Assembly (NCBI GenBank): GCA_049587755.1
Contig: JBAVEN010000012.1
Location: forward strand, 1-64,000
Reading direction: 5' to 3'
Source: Bog-375 sp049587755
GTDB lineage: Bacteria; Acidobacteriota; Terriglobia; Bryobacterales; Bryobacteraceae
Length of the DNA: 64,000 bases
This document shows, piece by piece, positions 61,854-64,000 of the stretch (the first letter of the stretch is position 1; every line of letters starts with the position of its first letter). Under the pieces are notes generated by a model, which was not told the origin of the DNA, searched no databases, and saw nothing but the letters and a program-made list of their open reading frames with translations. The translations under genes and the position numbers were made by a program.

Positions 61854-62288
61854 TCAGAGCCGTCCGACCGACGTCTGCAACAAAAAGCCGACAAGCGACC
61901 CGGCTATCGGCGCCGCCAGCCCGCAGAGAATGGCCACGAATGCGCCACGCAAGAAACGGGCCCCGCCGGAGGAGTCGGCCGGATCCGTGCCGGAAAATAA
62001 GAGCGGCAGCAAACAGCCGCTAAAGAACAGGTAGAGGTACCACAGCGAGACTAGCTGCGCAATCAGCGACAGAAATGAAGTGATGAATGCCGTGACCTGT
62101 ATCGCATCGACCATGTTGCCGGTTCCGAACCGTAACGGAGTGCTCACCATCAGCACGCTGGCGCCGAGGCCGATGAGGCGCGCGCCGGCCGTCGCGCACA
62201 GAATCGACCAGATCCAGATCGTCGAGTACTTACGAACGACGGAATCCAAACTTTCAGCACCGCCGGTTGCTGCCGTATGATCGTCCAT
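61854..62288 (-). CDS. small integral membrane protein
   Basis: A 144-residue protein with about four hydrophobic segments (IWIWSILCATAGARLIGLGASVLMV, AIQVTAFITSFLSLIAQLVSLWYLYLFFSGCLLPLLF, AFVAILCGLAAPIAGSLVGFLL) and a short cytosolic N-terminus. ATG 62288 has GGAGG four bases upstream; the longer frame runs into the cation-efflux gene and is rejected. No family recognised. Confidence 0.75.
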   Translation of the reverse strand: MDDHTAATGGAESLDSVVRKYSTIWIWSILCATAGARLIGLGASVLMVSTPLRFGTGNMVDAIQVTAFITSFLSLIAQLVSLWYLYLFFSGCLLPLLFSGTDPADSSGGARFLRGAFVAILCGLAAPIAGSLVGFLLQTSVGRL

Positions 62289-62352
62289 AAAACCTCCAGG
62301 CCCGAGCGTACGTCTCGGGCGAACCGGAGTCAACAGCGGGCCGCGCGCCGTT

Positions 62353-63288
62353 TCAGTGCTGGTGCCCTTCGTGTCCCTCGGCGGAAACCGGGATGGCGCA
62401 CCCATTTTCGGAAATGGCGCAGCTCAAATGCTCGAACTGCACCGTGCTATGGAAGATGTGAAATCGCTCGGCCAGCACCTGGTTCAGCCGGCGCAGTACC
62501 ACATCGCTGGCCGACGTTGGAATATCGGCGATGGTTGCGTGGCAGCTCAGCGCACGTGTGCTCGAGCCCAGGCTCCAGATGTGCAGGTCGTGGACGTCCA
62601 ACACGCCTTCCACGCTCCGCATCGCGGAGATGACGTCGCTCAAGCTCAGGCCGCGCGGCAGTCCCTCCAGCAGAATGTTGAGGGACTCGCGGATGATGTC
62701 CCATGCGGTCCATACGATCAGCAGCGCGATCAGAATCGAAAGCCAGGGGTCGATCTGCCGCCAGCCGGTGAAGCGGATGGCCACAGCGCCGATGACGATG
62801 GCAATCGAGCCGAGTGCGTCGCCCAGCATGTGGACGAACGCGCTGCGCACGTTGAGATCGTTCCGCGAGGATGACCGCAGTGCCAGCATGATGCCGCCGT
62901 TCACCACCAGGCCCAGTGCCGCCACCGCCATCATGATGACCTCGTTCACCGGCGCGGGGTGGCGCAGCCGCTCCACGCTTTCCCAGAGGATCCAGACCGA
63001 AAGCGCCACCAGCGTCGCCGCGTTGACGAATGCCGCCAGCACGCCGGCGCGGTGATAGCCGTAAGTCTTGATCTCGTCGGCTGGCTTGGACTGGAAATAA
63101 ACGCCGAACCAGGCCAGCAGCAGCGCCAGCCCGTCGGTGAAGTTATGGCCGGCGTCGGAGAGCAAGGCCAGCGAGTGGGCACGCATTCCCGCCGCCGCTT
63201 CCACCGCGACGAAGACTAGCGTGGCGGCCAGCGACCAGCGCAGGACGCCGCCCGCGCCGCCGGAGTGGGAATTGGCGTGCGAATGCAA
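62353..63288 (-). CDS. cation diffusion facilitator (zinc/cation efflux)
   Basis: A 311-residue CDF transporter with six membrane segments. The metal-binding HxxxD pairs are in SDAGHNFTDGLALLLAWFG (helix 2) and FVHMLGDALGSIAIVIG (helix 5). A His-containing N-terminus (HSHANSH) and a C-terminal HEGHQH tail may bind metal. The cytoplasmic domain shows VEGVLDVHDLHIWSLGSSTRALSCHATI. It probably exports Zn(II) in exchange for protons, as in ZitB/CzcD. It is transcribed alone, 64 bp before the small membrane protein gene. Confidence 0.93.
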   Translation of the reverse strand: MHSHANSHSGGAGGVLRWSLAATLVFVAVEAAAGMRAHSLALLSDAGHNFTDGLALLLAWFGVYFQSKPADEIKTYGYHRAGVLAAFVNAATLVALSVWILWESVERLRHPAPVNEVIMMAVAALGLVVNGGIMLALRSSSRNDLNVRSAFVHMLGDALGSIAIVIGAVAIRFTGWRQIDPWLSILIALLIVWTAWDIIRESLNILLEGLPRGLSLSDVISAMRSVEGVLDVHDLHIWSLGSSTRALSCHATIADIPTSASDVVLRRLNQVLAERFHIFHSTVQFEHLSCAISENGCAIPVSAEGHEGHQH

Positions 63289-63402
63289 AAGGTTTACTCA
63301 GCCCTTGGCCGGAGGCGCGGCCCAGTGCCCGCGAATCCGCTTCCTCTATTTATTTTACGCGCGTAGCTGGGGGCGGCGGCAAGATCGATTGCATTGACCG
63401 GC

Positions 63403-64000
63403 TCACAGCAGCCGGAAATTCACTTCCACCTCGGCACTGCACGAGACCGGCTTGCCGTTGCGGTAGGCGGGGCGGAAGCGCCAGCGGCCAACGGCCTCGA
63501 CGGCGCGCTCCTCCAGGCCGAAGCCGAGGGGTTGGCAGACGCGGATGTTGCGCGGCCGGCCGTTGGCATCGATTTCGACGAGCAGGATCACCGTGCCCTG
63601 GACCTTGCCCTTGCGCGCCTCTTCGGAATAGGCCGGTTCGGTCTTCACCAACAACACCGGCGCGGTGAAGACGCCGCGCGCAGCCTCAATGCCGGATCCG
63701 CCTACGCCGCCGGTTCCCGGGCCGGCGCCAGGACCCCGGCCGGCACCAACGCCGCCGCCAATGCCGATGCCGATGCCGTTACCTTTGCCGGGCCCGCCGG
63801 AATTCGTCCCGAAGATGCCGGCCGGGGCGCCCCAGTGCTCGACATTTACCACCGGCATAACCGTTTCGTAAGGCGCCAGGATGGCAGGCTCGATGGACAG
63901 CTTGGGATCGGGATTGCGGATTTCAACCACCGGTGGAGTGAAGACGCGCGGGGCCGGACGCGGCAAATGCCCGAGCTGCGGCGGAGCGGTCTGGCTCTGG
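63403..64000 (-). CDS. TonB-family energy transducer, truncated by the window edge
   Basis: The C-terminal 198 codons of a TonB-like protein; the frame stays open to the right edge, so the start and membrane anchor lie outside. The visible part has a proline-rich region (TAPPQLGHLPRPAPRVFTPP), a long glycine-rich stretch (about 40 residues), and a TonB C-terminal domain: KTEPAYSEEARKGKVQGTVILLVEID ... GLEERAVEAVGRWRFRPAYRNGKPV. It would couple the proton gradient to outer-membrane receptors, or act in a related envelope role. Confidence 0.88.
   Translation of the reverse strand, partial: QSQTAPPQLGHLPRPAPRVFTPPVVEIRNPDPKLSIEPAILAPYETVMPVVNVEHWGAPAGIFGTNSGGPGKGNGIGIGIGGGVGAGRGPGAGPGTGGVGGSGIEAARGVFTAPVLLVKTEPAYSEEARKGKVQGTVILLVEIDANGRPRNIRVCQPLGFGLEERAVEAVGRWRFRPAYRNGKPVSCSAEVEVNFRLL

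Overview
The window reads as a stretch of chromosome from a G+C-rich bacterium, most likely an acidobacterium of the Bryobacter/Solibacter type. This placement is inferred from gene content and style: PD40/TPR exported proteins, M13 and DUF885 peptidases, Uma2, DUF3800 and PEP-CTERM proteins, frequent GTG/TTG starts, and many palindromic intergenic repeats. No search was run. No rRNA, tRNA or CRISPR array was recognised. Coding density is high on both strands.

Layout. 1-14.6 kb (+): M20 peptidase, YjbR-like protein, a large PD40/TPR protein with one CxxCH motif, polyphosphate kinase, RecO, both glycyl-tRNA synthetase subunits, pyruvate phosphate dikinase and a Uma2 protein. 14.6-22.9 kb (-): a DUF3800/lipoprotein pair, five glycosyltransferases and TrmFO, interrupted by a hairpin-rich, MITE-like repeat at 17.5-17.7 kb. 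23.0-28.0 kb (+): three genes for phosphorolytic use of beta-1,4-mannobiose and cellobiose (GH130, cellobiose 2-epimerase, GH94). 28.06-30.48 kb: a 2.4-kb IS1595-family element bounded by 30-bp inverted repeats that carries a DUF3800 gene and small passenger ORFs. 30.8-40.3 kb: M13 peptidase, AI-2E-type permease, RuvX, MltG, a methyltransferase and a 2-oxoacid:ferredoxin oxidoreductase (KorAB). 40.4-43.4 kb: a PEP-CTERM protein, two small envelope proteins, and remnants of a GH15 glucoamylase-like gene and a trehalose-phosphate phosphatase gene. 43.5-47.8 kb: a two-gene CoA-dehydratase-activase-like system. 48.0-49.0 kb: a ribbon-helix-helix gene pair and a membrane protein.

49.0-60.6 kb (-) holds the metabolic centrepiece. 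It is a continuous run encoding transcarboxylase-type 5S, 12S and 1.3S subunits, a small carboxylase-associated protein, methylmalonyl-CoA epimerase, both methylmalonyl-CoA mutase subunits, MeaB and an acetyl-CoA hydrolase/CoA-transferase. These are the enzymes of the methylmalonyl-CoA (Wood-Werkman) route between propionyl-CoA, succinyl-CoA, pyruvate and oxaloacetate. The CoA-transferase has lost about half its length by an out-of-frame internal deletion, so the route is either opened at that step or completed by a gene elsewhere. PPDK and KorAB in the same window handle the adjoining PEP/pyruvate and 2-oxoacid nodes.

The right end carries an SRPBCC/ArsR pair with a clear promoter and two matching operators, a small membrane protein, a cation diffusion facilitator and a TonB-like protein cut by the window edge.
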